A DNA stretch of 64,000 nucleotides from Solimonas sp036405815 (GTDB lineage: Bacteria; Pseudomonadota; Gammaproteobacteria; Nevskiales; Nevskiaceae), in assembly GCA_036405815.1 (NCBI GenBank), contig DASWWX010000033.1, forward strand, positions 1-64,000, in the 5' to 3' direction. Both the position numbers and the translations under genes were made by a program. The notes under the pieces are model-generated. The model was given only the letters and a program-made list of their open reading frames with translations, was not told the DNA's origin and did no database searches. Shown piece by piece: positions 36,294 through 45,517 of the stretch; the first letter of the stretch is position 1; the number at the start of each line of letters is the position of its first letter.

Positions 36294-37649
36294 TTATGCC
36301 AAAAGGCCACCGTCGTCGCGTCCGCCCGACGGCGAGCGGCCGATGCCGTAGTACTCGAAGCCGGCGCCCACCATGCGCTCCGGCTCGTAGAGATTGCGGC
36401 CGTCGAAAATGACCGGCGCCTTGAGGCGCGCCTTCACCGCGTCCAGATCCGGACTGCGGAACACCGCCCATTCGGTCACGATCGCCAGCGCATCGGCGCC
36501 ATCGCAGGCACTTTCGGGAGAGTCCGCGTACACCATGTCCGGACGATCGCCGTAGATGCCATGCGTCACTTCGGCTGCCACCGGGTCGAAGGCACGCACG
36601 CGCCCACCCTCGGCCCAGATCGCCTCCATCAGCACGCGGCTCGGCGCCTCGCGCATGTCGTCGGTATTGGGCTTGAACGCCAGGCCCCAGACCGCGATCG
36701 TCTTGCCGCGCAGATCGCCGAATCGCGCCTTGAGCCGGCGGAACAGCAGCGTCTTCTGATGCTCGTTGACGGCTTCGACCGCCTGCAGCACCTGCAAGGT
36801 CTGGCCGTTCTCGGCGCCGGTGCGCACCAGCGCCTTGACGTCCTTCGGAAAGCAGGAGCCGCCGTAACCGCAGCCGGCGTACAGAAACTGCCGTCCGATA
36901 CGCGGATCGGAGCCGATGCCGCGGCGCACGTCCTCGATGTCGGCGCCGACCTGCTCCGCCAGCAGCGCCAGCTCATTCATGAAGCTGATGCGCGTCGCCA
37001 GCATGGCGTTGGCGGCGTACTTGGTCAGCTCGGCCGACTGCACATCCATCACCATCAGACGGTCATGGTTGCGGTTGTAGGGCGCATAGAGTTCCTTCAT
37101 CAGCTCCAGCGCGCGCGGGCTGTCGATCCCCAGGATGATGCGGTCCGGGCGCATGAAGTCCTCGACCGCCGCGCCTTCCTTGAGAAATTCAGGATTGGAC
37201 AGCACGTCGAACTCCAGCGCCGCGCCGCGGGCCTGCAAAGTCTCCTGCAGTGCCGCGCGCACCTTGCGCGCGGTGCCCACCGGCACGGTCGACTTGGTGC
37301 AGACCGCCTTGTAGCGATCCATGTACTGGCCCACCGTTCGCGCCACCGCCAGCACGTACTGCAGATCGGCCGAACCATCCTCCTGCGGCGGCGTGCCGAC
37401 GGCGATGAAGATGATCTCGCCATGCCGCACGGCGGCCTGGGCATCGGTCGTGAACTTGAGGCGGCCGGCCGCGGTGTTGCGCGTCAGCAGCTGATCGATG
37501 CCGGGCTCGAAGAACGGACAATGCCCGGACTGCAGCGTGGCGATCTTGGCCGCATCGACGTCGACGCAGACCACATGGTTGCCGGAATCCGACAGGCAGG
37601 CGGCCGTGACGAGACCCACGTAGCCGGAACCGAAAACAGTGACTTTCAT
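36294..37649 (-). CDS. ugd: UDP-glucose 6-dehydrogenase
   Basis: Oxidises UDP-glucose to UDP-glucuronate using two NAD. The 451 residues start KVTVFGSGYVGLVTAACLSDSG (Rossmann loop), with VGTPPQEDGSADL, STVPVGTA, the helix KYAANAMLATRISFMNE with the catalytic Lys region, CGYGGSCFPKDVKAL with nucleophile Cys near residue 262, and WGLAFKPNTDDMREAP. It is distinct from the WbpA/TviB-type enzyme at 26499-27773. UDP-glucuronate is the likely substrate of the two uronate epimerases. It reads into yajC in the same direction. Confidence 0.93.
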   Translation of the reverse strand: MKVTVFGSGYVGLVTAACLSDSGNHVVCVDVDAAKIATLQSGHCPFFEPGIDQLLTRNTAAGRLKFTTDAQAAVRHGEIIFIAVGTPPQEDGSADLQYVLAVARTVGQYMDRYKAVCTKSTVPVGTARKVRAALQETLQARGAALEFDVLSNPEFLKEGAAVEDFMRPDRIILGIDSPRALELMKELYAPYNRNHDRLMVMDVQSAELTKYAANAMLATRISFMNELALLAEQVGADIEDVRRGIGSDPRIGRQFLYAGCGYGGSCFPKDVKALVRTGAENGQTLQVLQAVEAVNEHQKTLLFRRLKARFGDLRGKTIAVWGLAFKPNTDDMREAPSRVLMEAIWAEGGRVRAFDPVAAEVTHGIYGDRPDMVYADSPESACDGADALAIVTEWAVFRSPDLDAVKARLKAPVIFDGRNLYEPERMVGAGFEYYGIGRSPSGGRDDGGLLA

Positions 37650-37831
37650 GATTCGGAGAAAGATCGGAATGGAGTTCCCGACCCCTTTTCAGGGCCGAGC
37701 GCAGGGGCGCTAGTCTAGCCAATCCCCAGCCCGGATCGGTGCGCCAACCGGCCCTGCATTCGCACGGCGCGCGCGGACGCCTGTGCTAGCCTTACGGCCC
37801 ATTTTTTCAGTCAACCCGGGATCGTTTCATC

Positions 37832-39574
37832 ATGGCCAGCTACGTTGCGCCCCTGCGCGAGATCAACTTCGTCCTCAACGACGTCCTCAAGATCGGCCGG
37901 CTCTCGCAACTGGATGCCTACAAAGACGCCTCGCCGGAAACGTTGTCCGGCCTGATCGAGGAAGCGGCCAAGCTGATCCAGGACAAGCTCGCGCCGCTGA
38001 ATGCGTCTTCCGATGCGCAGGGCTGCGTCTACAAGGACCATGAAGTGAAGGTGCCCGACGGTTACGTCGAGTTCTTCAAGCAGTACGCCGAGGCCGGCTG
38101 GGTCGGCATCGCGCAGGATCCGGAATACGGCGGCGCCGGCCTGCCCTACACGCTCTCCAAGGTCATCGAGGAGATGCTGTGCTCGGCCAACATCGCGTTT
38201 GCGCTCTACCCGGGTCTGACGCAGGGCTGCTTCGAGGCGATCCAGGCGGCCGGCGACGCCGAGCAGAAGGCCACCTACCTGCCGAAGCTCGCCTCCGGCG
38301 AGTGGACCGGCACGATGTGCATCACCGAGCCGCAGGCCGGCACCGACCTGGCGGCGGTCAAGACCAAGGCCACGCCCAACGGCGACGGCAGCTACGCGAT
38401 CGACGGCGGCAAGATCTTCATCACGTCGGGCGAGCACGGCATGGCGGACAACATCGTCCACTTCGTGCTGGCGCGCCTGCACGACTCGCCGCCGGGCATC
38501 AAGGGCCTGTCGACCTTCGTCGTGCCGAAGTTCCTGGTCAACGCCGACGGCTCGCTGGGCGCGCGCAACGGCGTGCGCGCCGTCGCCATCGAGCACAAGA
38601 TGGGCATCAACGGCTCCGCGACCTGCGTGATGCAGTTCGAGAACGCCAAGGGCTGGCTGGTCGGCGCGCCGAACACCGGCATCCAGAACATGTTCGTGAT
38701 GATGAACCTGGCCCGCATCATGGTCGGCTACCAGGGCCTGGGCCAGTGCGAGCTGGCCACGCAGAACGCCGTGCGTTACGCGCTGGACCGCAAGCAGGGC
38801 AAGGCCTTCAACGGCGGCGCCGAGATCATTCACCACCCGGACGTGCGACGCATGATCCTACAGATGAAGGCGATCACGGAAGGCGCGCGCGTCATGGCCT
38901 ACGAAACCGCGATGCACGTCGACTTCGCGCATCACCTGCCGGACGGCCCGGAGCGCGAGGCCGCGCAGGATTGGGTCGATCTGAACACGCCGCTGGTCAA
39001 GGCCTACTGCACCGACATGGCCGTCGAGCTCGGCTCGCAGGTCATTCAGGTCTACGGTGGCCACGGCTTCATCAAGGAGCATGGCGTCGAGCAGATCGCG
39101 CGCGACGCCAAGATCCTGTGCCTCTACGAAGGCACCAACGGCATCCAGGCGATGGACCTGGTGCGCCGCAAGCTGATGCTCAACGGCGGCCGCCTGCCGA
39201 AGCGCTTCTTCGAGGCTGTGCGCAAGGATCTCGCCAGCGGACCGGACAGCCTGACCGCACCGCTGAAGACCGCACTCGAAGCGTTGGAGAAGACCACGGC
39301 CTGGGTGCAGGAGAGCTACAAGAGCACGCCGGACGACGCCGCCTTCGGCTGCGTGGACTACCAGCGCGCGTTTGCGCTCACCTACCTCGGCTGGAACTGG
39401 CTGCGCATCGTGCGCGCGCTGGATGCCTCCGACCTGGACGGCAACGCACGCCAGATGAAGCTGGCCACCGCCGAGTACTTCGCCACGCGCATGCTGACGC
39501 AGGTGCCGGCACTGCTCGACAACGTGCGTCAGCCCGCCGCGCCGCTGATGGCGCTGACCGCCGCCCACTTCTGA
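37832..39574 (+). CDS. Acyl-CoA dehydrogenase with extended C-terminal domain
   Basis: FAD enzyme forming 2,3-enoyl-CoA. At 580 residues it is longer than ordinary acyl-CoA dehydrogenases and matches the DmdC-like branch. Visible parts: MCITEPQAGTDLAAVKTKA (flavin and substrate loop, about residue 160), HKMGINGSATCVMQFENAKG, VYGGHGFIKEHGVEQIARDAKILCLYEGTNGIQAMDL with the probable catalytic Glu in LYEGTN near residue 433, and an added C-terminal helical domain. Relatives act on 3-methylthiopropionyl-CoA or general fatty acyl-CoA; substrate is unknown here. It stands as a single gene followed by a terminator. Confidence 0.88.
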   Translation: MASYVAPLREINFVLNDVLKIGRLSQLDAYKDASPETLSGLIEEAAKLIQDKLAPLNASSDAQGCVYKDHEVKVPDGYVEFFKQYAEAGWVGIAQDPEYGGAGLPYTLSKVIEEMLCSANIAFALYPGLTQGCFEAIQAAGDAEQKATYLPKLASGEWTGTMCITEPQAGTDLAAVKTKATPNGDGSYAIDGGKIFITSGEHGMADNIVHFVLARLHDSPPGIKGLSTFVVPKFLVNADGSLGARNGVRAVAIEHKMGINGSATCVMQFENAKGWLVGAPNTGIQNMFVMMNLARIMVGYQGLGQCELATQNAVRYALDRKQGKAFNGGAEIIHHPDVRRMILQMKAITEGARVMAYETAMHVDFAHHLPDGPEREAAQDWVDLNTPLVKAYCTDMAVELGSQVIQVYGGHGFIKEHGVEQIARDAKILCLYEGTNGIQAMDLVRRKLMLNGGRLPKRFFEAVRKDLASGPDSLTAPLKTALEALEKTTAWVQESYKSTPDDAAFGCVDYQRAFALTYLGWNWLRIVRALDASDLDGNARQMKLATAEYFATRMLTQVPALLDNVRQPAAPLMALTAAHF

Positions 39575-39584
39575 GCTGCACCCG

Positions 39585-39610
39585 ACACCCCGCACGATGC
39601 GGGGTGTTTT
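39585..39610 (+). terminator. Rho-independent terminator after the acyl-CoA dehydrogenase
   Basis: Ten-bp stem (39585-39594 with 39598-39607), 3-base loop, then TTT. It ends the dehydrogenase transcript only 20 bases ahead of the peroxidase start, so a separate promoter is probably needed or read-through occurs. Confidence 0.85.
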
Positions 39611-39629
39611 CATTCACGGAGAACACACG

Positions 39630-40109
39630 ATGAGCACGGTGTACGACTTCGAAGCCAAGACCATCGACGGCAGCGCCCAGAAGCTGGACGCGTACCAGGG
39701 CAAGGTACTGCTGATCGTCAACGTCGCCAGCAAGTGCGGCTTCACGCCGCAGTACAAGGGCCTGGAAGAACTGTGGCGCAAGTACAAGGACAAGGGCCTC
39801 GTCATCCTCGGTTTTCCCTGCGACCAGTTCGGTCACCAGGAGCCGGGCGACGAGAACGAGATCAAGAACTTCTGCTCGCTGACCTATGACGTCAGCTTCC
39901 CGATGTTCGCCAAGGTCGAGGTCAACGGCGCCGGTACGCACCCGCTGTACCAGCACCTGAAGAGCGAAGCGCCGGGCCTGCTCGGCACCGAGGGCATCAA
40001 GTGGAACTTCACCAAGTTCCTGGTTGGCAAGGACGGCAAGGTGGTGGAGCGCTACGCGCCGGTCGATACGCCCGCCAAGATCGATGGCGACATCGCCAAG
40101 CTGCTCTGA
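39630..40109 (+). CDS. Glutathione peroxidase family protein (BtuE-like)
   Basis: Thiol peroxidase reducing hydroperoxides. The 159 residues contain NVASKCGFTPQYKGLE with the peroxidatic Cys near residue 35, the second-Cys motif FPCDQFGHQEPG, and KWNFTKFLV with the conserved Trp and Asn. Proteins of this type often use thioredoxin rather than glutathione. The start is ATG 39630, with GGAG 9 bases upstream; the longer open frame from 39597 lies inside the terminator and is unlikely. Confidence 0.93.
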   Translation: MSTVYDFEAKTIDGSAQKLDAYQGKVLLIVNVASKCGFTPQYKGLEELWRKYKDKGLVILGFPCDQFGHQEPGDENEIKNFCSLTYDVSFPMFAKVEVNGAGTHPLYQHLKSEAPGLLGTEGIKWNFTKFLVGKDGKVVERYAPVDTPAKIDGDIAKLL

Positions 40110-40131
40110 AGCCTCACCGCGAGTGGTCGAG

Positions 40132-40156
40132 AAAGCCGGCTCAGCGCCGGCTTTTT
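40132..40156 (+). terminator. Rho-independent terminator after the peroxidase gene
   Basis: Nine-bp stem (40132-40140 with 40146-40154), 5-base loop, followed by five T. About 23 bases downstream of the stop codon. Confidence 0.9.
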
Positions 40157-40359
40157 CTTGTCCGCTTCCCGACGGCGGCTTGACGCCCTAGCGGTGCCTC
40201 CTCGACACCTGCCGAATATTTGATCTTCATTATTACCAACCATATCAAACACTGATTTAATTTCAATCAACATCACTCAATAGTCTGTTTCATATATATT
40301 TTTTTAATAAAATAAGAACCAAATAAAGCTCAAAACTATTAAAAACCATTCGAATCGTT

Positions 40360-40365
40360 TATAGT
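40360..40365 (+). promoter_or_regulatory. Candidate -10 box of the glucosylglycerol gene
   Basis: TATAGT inside an AT-rich leader, 67 bases before the chosen ATG. No strong -35 match was seen, so an activator or alternative sigma factor is possible. Confidence 0.35.
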
Positions 40366-40431
40366 GTCGACCTCTTTCGTCGTCGGCTGATGTCGGCGCG
40401 CTCCGCTTTCAAGAAATCAGGGAGAACGCGC

Positions 40432-42711
40432 ATGTTGCTTGCCACTGATCTGGATGGCACTTTTCTCGCCGGGTCCGCAGCGGACCGTCTGCAGCTCTAC
40501 CGGCTCATCAATACCCACCCCGATATCCAACTCGCCTATGTGACCGGGCGCGGCCTGGAAGCGGTCCTGCCTTTGCTGTCGGACCCTACGTTGCCGCAGC
40601 CGGATTACGTGATCTGCGATGTCGGCGCGACCGTCGTGCACGGGAGCTCGCTGCAGCCCCTGCAGCCGCTGCAGAACCAGATCGCCGCGCGCTGGCCCGG
40701 TGAGGCGGCCGTCATCGCCGCACTGGCCGACCTGCCCGGACTGGTGCGCCAGGACGTGCCGCAGGAACGGCGGTGCTCGTTCTTCGGACCGGCCTCGTTG
40801 ATGACCGACGAGTTGCGGACGCGCGTCGCCGGACTGGACTGCGAACTGCTGCACTCGGCCGGCCGCTACCTCGATGTGCTGCCGCGCGGCGTCAACAAGG
40901 GCAGCACGCTGCGCGGGCTGATCGAACAGCTCGGCATCGCCGAGGACGATGTCCTGGTGGCCGGCGACACGCTCAATGACCTGTCGATGTACGACACCGG
41001 CTTCAAGGGCGTCTGCGTCGGTGAATCTGAGGCAGGCCTGCTGTCGGCAACCCGTCAGCGTGCTCGCGTGCTGCACGCACGCCAGCCCGGCTGCGGCGGC
41101 ATCCTGGAGGCGATCAGCCATTTCGGTTTTCTCGGCGACCAGGGGCTGGTGCAGCACGCCGCCACGCCGACACGGCCGGGCGGTGCCGATCTTTTGATCG
41201 TCTATCACCGCCTGCCTTACGACGAGGCACTGGAGAACGGTGAGTTGAAGCGCCGTCGCCCGGCGTCGCCCAACGGCATCATCCCCACGCTGCTGAGCTT
41301 TTTCTCGGATGGGCGGCAGGGCGCCTGGGTCGCCTGGTCGGTACACGACGCCAAGAACAAGGCCGGCTTCGAGGAATACACCCAGGTCGATGGCGAACGC
41401 TATCCCAACCTGACGGTCGCCCGCGTGCCGCTGAGCAAGGGCGACGTCGATGTGTTCTACAAGAGCTTCTCCAAGGAAGCGTTCTGGCCGACGCTGCACA
41501 CCTTCTGGGAGCGCGCGCGCTTTCGAGAGGATCATTGGCAAATCTTTCTCAAGGTCAATCGCGCGTTCGCCACGCGCATCGCCCGCGAGGCGGCCCACGG
41601 CGCCACCGTGTGGCTGCACGACTACAACCTGTGGATGGTCCCGGCCGCCCTGCGCGAACTGCGTCCCGATCTGAAGATCGCGTTCTTCCACCACACGCAC
41701 TTCCCGTCCGCCGACGTGTTCAACGTCATCCCGTGGCGCCGCGCGATCGTCGCCAGCCTGTTGCAGTGCGACTACATCGGCTTCCATATCCCGCGCCAGG
41801 TGGAGAACTTCGTGGATGTCGCACGCGGCACGCTGCCGGTGGAAACAGTCGAAGAGGCCAGCGCGGCGCCCCGCTTCCTGACCTACGGCTGCGGCGTGGG
41901 TCTGGACCGCTACACCACCTGCATCGACACCGGCCAGCGTCGCGTGCGTCTGGGCGCCCATCCGGTCGGCCTGGACATGCAGCGCGTCGAAACGCTGCTG
42001 GCCCAGGACACCGTGCGCACGCAGATGGCCCAACTGCGCAGCCAGCTACACGGCACCAAGGTGCTGCTGTCGGTGGAGCGGCTGGACTACACCAAGGGCA
42101 TCCTCGAGCGGCTGCACGCCTTCGAGCGCCTGCTGGACACCTATCCCGAACTGGTCGGCAAGGTCAGCCTCGTCACCATCTGCGTGCCGGCCGCCCGCGA
42201 GATGACGATCTACCGCACGCTGCAGAGCCAGATCGAACAGGCTGTGGGCCGGATCAACGGCCGCTACTCGCAGGTCGGCTGGAGCCCGGTGCAGTTCTTC
42301 TTCCGCAGTCTGCCGTTCGAGGAACTGCTGGCCTACTACGCGATGGCCGACATCATGTGGATCACGCCGCTGCGCGACGGCTTGAACCTGGTGGCCAAGG
42401 AATTCGTGGCCGTGCAGGGCCTGACCCAGGGCGCAGGCGTCCTGGTGCTCTCCGAGTTCGCGGGTGCCGCCGCCGAGCTCAAGGGCGCGGTGTTGACCAA
42501 TCCGCATGACACCGAGGACCTGGTGAACGCCTGCTACTACGCGCTCAACCTGGGCCGCACTGAAGCGCGCGCACGGCTGCACCAGCTGTTCGACATCGTC
42601 CGGCACCACGACAACCGGCGCTGGGGCGAGGACTTCCTCGGTGCGGCGCAAGCCGCACCGGCGCCCGTCGACGACGCACTGTCGCCGGCTCCGCGTCAGG
42701 CCATTGCCTGA
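40432..42711 (+). CDS. Bifunctional glucosylglycerol-phosphate phosphatase/synthase (GgpPS-like)
   Basis: Predicted to make the osmolyte glucosylglycerol from ADP-glucose and glycerol-3-phosphate and remove the phosphate. The 759-residue protein fuses an N-terminal sucrose-phosphatase-like HAD domain (TDLDGTF with Asp6 and Asp8; GDTLNDLSMY near residue 180) to a GT20 synthase from about residue 254. The synthase starts LLIVYHRLPYDE and has SPNGIIPTLLSFF, features of GgpS rather than trehalose-phosphate synthase OtsA; later VERLDYTKGI and LRDGLNLVAKEF are general GT20 motifs. ATG 40432 follows GGGAGA at 7 bases; ATG 40390 is an alternative. Trehalose synthesis is the main alternative. Confidence 0.78.
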   Translation: MLLATDLDGTFLAGSAADRLQLYRLINTHPDIQLAYVTGRGLEAVLPLLSDPTLPQPDYVICDVGATVVHGSSLQPLQPLQNQIAARWPGEAAVIAALADLPGLVRQDVPQERRCSFFGPASLMTDELRTRVAGLDCELLHSAGRYLDVLPRGVNKGSTLRGLIEQLGIAEDDVLVAGDTLNDLSMYDTGFKGVCVGESEAGLLSATRQRARVLHARQPGCGGILEAISHFGFLGDQGLVQHAATPTRPGGADLLIVYHRLPYDEALENGELKRRRPASPNGIIPTLLSFFSDGRQGAWVAWSVHDAKNKAGFEEYTQVDGERYPNLTVARVPLSKGDVDVFYKSFSKEAFWPTLHTFWERARFREDHWQIFLKVNRAFATRIAREAAHGATVWLHDYNLWMVPAALRELRPDLKIAFFHHTHFPSADVFNVIPWRRAIVASLLQCDYIGFHIPRQVENFVDVARGTLPVETVEEASAAPRFLTYGCGVGLDRYTTCIDTGQRRVRLGAHPVGLDMQRVETLLAQDTVRTQMAQLRSQLHGTKVLLSVERLDYTKGILERLHAFERLLDTYPELVGKVSLVTICVPAAREMTIYRTLQSQIEQAVGRINGRYSQVGWSPVQFFFRSLPFEELLAYYAMADIMWITPLRDGLNLVAKEFVAVQGLTQGAGVLVLSEFAGAAAELKGAVLTNPHDTEDLVNACYYALNLGRTEARARLHQLFDIVRHHDNRRWGEDFLGAAQAAPAPVDDALSPAPRQAIA

Positions 42712-42858
42712 GCGTGCGGGCAGCGCGATTGCGCGGATACCGGCCGAGATCGATGCGCCGAGGCCGGCGCATCGCATCCGCTCGCCGGTCGGCGTCCTGC
42801 CGCGCAGGGAAAATGCCCTCGCGCACGGCGCCGGCCATTGCGGCAGGCTAGAGCCTCC

Positions 42859-44109
42859 ATGCTGACCGTCGCGCGCCCCGTCTCATCCCTGCTGGCCGGT
42901 GTCGCCCTGCTGCTCACCGGCGCCGGCCTGCTCGGCACGCTGCTGGCCGTGCGCGCGGTGCAGGAGGGATTTCCGGAACGGGTGATCGGCCTGGTGATGT
43001 CGGGCTACTTCGCCGGCTTTCTGCTCGGCACCTGGCTCGCGCCGCGGGTGATCCGGCGTGCCGGCCACATCCGCGCATTCGCGATCTTCGCCTCGCTCGC
43101 CAGTTCCACCGCGCTGTTGCATGCGCTAAAGGTCGATCCCTGGACCTGGGCGCTGCTGCGCATCGCCACCGGTAGCTGCCTGGTGTCGCTGTACATGATC
43201 GTCGAGAGCTGGCTGAACGCCCAGGCCCCGCCCGGACAGCGCGGCCAGATCTTCGCGGCTTACATGATCGTGAACTTCCTGGCTCTGGCTGCCGGCCAGG
43301 GCCTGCTGCTGCTCTACCCGCCCGGCGAGTTCGCGGGCTTTGCGATTGTCGCGCTCCTGCTCGGCTGGTCCCTGGTGCCGGTCTCGCTGACGCGCATCCA
43401 TCCGCCGGCGGTCAACGAGATGCAGCCGCTGTCGCTGCGCCGACTGCACCAGGTCTCGCCGGCCGGCGTGGCCGGCGCTTTCGGTTCGGGCTTCGCGATG
43501 GGCGCGTTCTGGGGACTGGGGCCGGTCGCGGCGCAGCGCATGGGGCTCGAAACTGCGCAGGTGGCCGCCTTCATGGTGGCCGCCATCCTCGGCGGGGCGG
43601 TGATCCAGTGGCCGGTCGGCCACTGGTCGGATCGACACGACCGGCGCCGCGTGCTCGCGGCGGTCTGCGCCGGCGCAGCCGTGCTGGCCCTGGCAGCCTA
43701 TGCGCTGCGCGAACAACCGTTGCTGCTGATGACCTGCATGTTCGCGTTCGGCGGACTGGCGTTCACCGTCTACCCGGTCAGCATCGCGCTGGCGAACGAT
43801 CTGCTGCAGCCGGAGGAACTGGTCGCCGGCGCCGGCACGCTGCTGCTGGTCCACGGCACCGGCGCAGCCTTGGGGCCGATGGCCGCCGGCCAGACGATGG
43901 CCCTGACCGACGGCGGCGGCCTGCTGCTGCATTTCGCCACGGTACTGTTGCTGCTGGCAGGTTATGTGGGCTGGCGCGCCCTGCGCGCCGAGCCGGTGGT
44001 CGCCAGCACGCATTTCGCACCGATGGTGCGCACCACACCAACGGTGCTGGAACTGCTGCCCGAGGCGGCGGCGCCCCCGCCCGAGCGTGAGGACGCGATC
44101 AGGCGCTGA
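42859..44109 (+). CDS. MFS transporter
   Basis: A 416-residue protein with 12 hydrophobic segments and the MFS loop FLLGTWLAPRVIRRAGH between helices 2 and 3 and VGHWSDRHDRRRVLA between helices 8 and 9. Similar to YcaD-type transporters of unknown substrate. ATG 42859 is preferred over a TTG at 42838. The C-terminal tail is polar and Pro-rich. Its last 11 bases overlap the convergent cysC gene. Confidence 0.85.
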   Translation: MLTVARPVSSLLAGVALLLTGAGLLGTLLAVRAVQEGFPERVIGLVMSGYFAGFLLGTWLAPRVIRRAGHIRAFAIFASLASSTALLHALKVDPWTWALLRIATGSCLVSLYMIVESWLNAQAPPGQRGQIFAAYMIVNFLALAAGQGLLLLYPPGEFAGFAIVALLLGWSLVPVSLTRIHPPAVNEMQPLSLRRLHQVSPAGVAGAFGSGFAMGAFWGLGPVAAQRMGLETAQVAAFMVAAILGGAVIQWPVGHWSDRHDRRRVLAAVCAGAAVLALAAYALREQPLLLMTCMFAFGGLAFTVYPVSIALANDLLQPEELVAGAGTLLLVHGTGAALGPMAAGQTMALTDGGGLLLHFATVLLLLAGYVGWRALRAEPVVASTHFAPMVRTTPTVLELLPEAAAPPPEREDAIRR

Positions 44110-44719
44110 GGTGGCCGTGCTGGCGCAGGTAGTCGAGTAGCGCATCCACCGACTGCTGGACGCTGAGCTTGCCCGTGTCGATCGTCAGTTCCGGCTTGTC
44201 CGGCGCCTCGTAGGGCGAGTCGATGCCGGTGAAGTTCTTGATCTGGCCGGCGCGCGCCTTCTTGTACAGGCCCTTGGGATCGCGGCTCTCGCAGACGTCG
44301 AGCGCGGCATGCACGTGCACCTCGATGAACTCCCCGTCCGGCAGCAGCTTGCGCACCATGTCGCGGTCGGCACGGAATGGCGAGATGAACGCGGTGACGA
44401 CGATCAGGCCGGCGTCGGCGAACAGCTTGGCCACCTCGCCGATGCGGCGGATGTTCTCGACGCGGTCGGCGTCGGAGAAGCCGAGGTCCTTGTTGAGGCC
44501 GAAGCGGATGTTGTCGCCGTCCAGCAGGTAGCTGTGATAGCCCTTGCGGAACAGCTCGCCTTCCAGTGCGTTGGCGACCGTGGACTTGCCGGCACCGGAC
44601 AGGCCGGTGAACCAGATCACGCAGGGCTTCTGCTGCTTCTGCGCGGCGCGCTCGGCGCGAGCGACGTTGTGGGCGTGCCAGACGATATTGGTGGCGCCGG
44701 TCTTGGTCGACTGATCCAT
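44099..44719 (-). CDS. cysC: Adenylylsulfate (APS) kinase
   Basis: Phosphorylates APS to PAPS, the activated sulfate donor. The 206 residues carry Walker A GLSGAGKST near residue 40, LDGDNIRFGLNKDLGFSDADRVENIRRIGEVAKLF (substrate loop), and AFISPFRADR. No cysD, cysN, cysH or cysI is adjacent, so this copy seems dedicated to PAPS supply rather than to a full assimilation operon. The sulfotransferase at 21181-22080 is a possible consumer. Confidence 0.93.
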   Translation of the reverse strand: MDQSTKTGATNIVWHAHNVARAERAAQKQQKPCVIWFTGLSGAGKSTVANALEGELFRKGYHSYLLDGDNIRFGLNKDLGFSDADRVENIRRIGEVAKLFADAGLIVVTAFISPFRADRDMVRKLLPDGEFIEVHVHAALDVCESRDPKGLYKKARAGQIKNFTGIDSPYEAPDKPELTIDTGKLSVQQSVDALLDYLRQHGHLSA

Positions 44720-44794
44720 GGACGAACTTGCTCTCGGTCGGTGCTTTTCGGGCGCGTAGTGTAGCGGCGGCCGTCTTGCCGGTAACTCGTCCGA

Positions 44795-45469
44795 TCAGGG
44801 GGCCGGTTGAGAGGCCGGCGCGTCCCTGCGTACGATCGCCAGCGTCGCGTCCAGCAGCGCCGCGCGCGGTTGCCAGCGGTATTCCGGGATCGTGACCCAC
44901 GCGTGGCACAGCCCGATCAGCGCGCAGATCAGCGCCTCCGACAGGCGCTGCGGATCGCCGGCGCGGCCGCTGCCGTCGGCCTGCATCGCCGCGATCCACT
45001 CGCGGAAGGCCTCGAAGCGGTCGACGACCGTCGAGGCCTCGACGTAGGTACGCTCACCGCCGCCGGCGACGTCCTGGTTCAGGAACACGATGCGGTAATG
45101 CTGCGGATGCTCGCACCAATAGTCGACGAAAGCCGCGCACGCGCGCTGCAGCTTCTGCGCCGGCGTACCGCGCGCCGTGACGCGCGCAATGCGGCGGAAC
45201 AGCTCGGCGAAGAAATCCTCCCAGACGTGGCGCAGGATCTCGTTCTTGCTGCGGAAGTAGCCATACAGCGTCATCGCGCCGCAGCCCGACGCCTCGGCGA
45301 TGCGGCGGATGCTGACCGCCGCGAAACCTTCTTCGGCGAACAACCGGCGCGCGACCTCGGCGACGCGCACGCGCACCGCGTCCGACTGCTCGGCGCTGCG
45401 CCGCGGCCGGCCGCGCGCTGCGCCGCCCGCCCTGCGCCCCCCACCCCGCTTCGTTGACTTGGCTGCCAT
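44795..45469 (-). CDS. TetR-family transcriptional regulator
   Basis: A 224-residue repressor-type protein. A basic Gly/Arg-rich N-terminal tail (first 25 residues) precedes the helix-turn-helix region AEVARRLFAEEGFAAVSIRRIAEASGCGAMTLYGYFRSKNEIL at about residues 35-80; the rest is the helical ligand domain. The start is ATG 45469; the much longer open frame on this strand is antisense to the neighbouring gene. It is divergent from the nitrilase-like gene with a palindrome between them, the usual layout for self-regulation plus control of the neighbour. Confidence 0.9.
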   Translation of the reverse strand: MAAKSTKRGGGRRAGGAARGRPRRSAEQSDAVRVRVAEVARRLFAEEGFAAVSIRRIAEASGCGAMTLYGYFRSKNEILRHVWEDFFAELFRRIARVTARGTPAQKLQRACAAFVDYWCEHPQHYRIVFLNQDVAGGGERTYVEASTVVDRFEAFREWIAAMQADGSGRAGDPQRLSEALICALIGLCHAWVTIPEYRWQPRAALLDATLAIVRRDAPASQPAP

Positions 45470-45480
45470 GGCCGGATTAT

Positions 45481-45500
45481 TTTCGTACGCGTACGTAAAA
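45481..45500. promoter_or_regulatory. Palindromic operator between divergent genes
   Basis: CGTACGCGTACG at 45484-45495 is a perfect palindrome flanked by TTT on the left and TAAAA on the right. It lies between the TetR start and the divergent lipoprotein start, so it is the best candidate for the regulator's binding site. Confidence 0.7.
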
Positions 45501-45517
45501 ACAAGCATGGGGCCGGC

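Larger units (their letters stand above)
40110..40431 (+). other. Gene-free stretch with an AT-rich island
   Basis: 322 bases with no gene. Bases about 40205-40365 are strikingly AT-rich for this genome and include runs of T and A. A TATAGT hexamer at 40360-40365 is a candidate -10 box for the downstream gene; a matching -35 box is not clear. Confidence 0.7.

Noticed and set aside
36111..37718. 535-codon plus-strand open frame
   Set aside because: Antisense to ugd, which has clear catalytic motifs.
42712..42858. Possible short gene between the osmolyte gene and the MFS gene
   Set aside because: Small open frames show no ribosome site or recognisable protein features.
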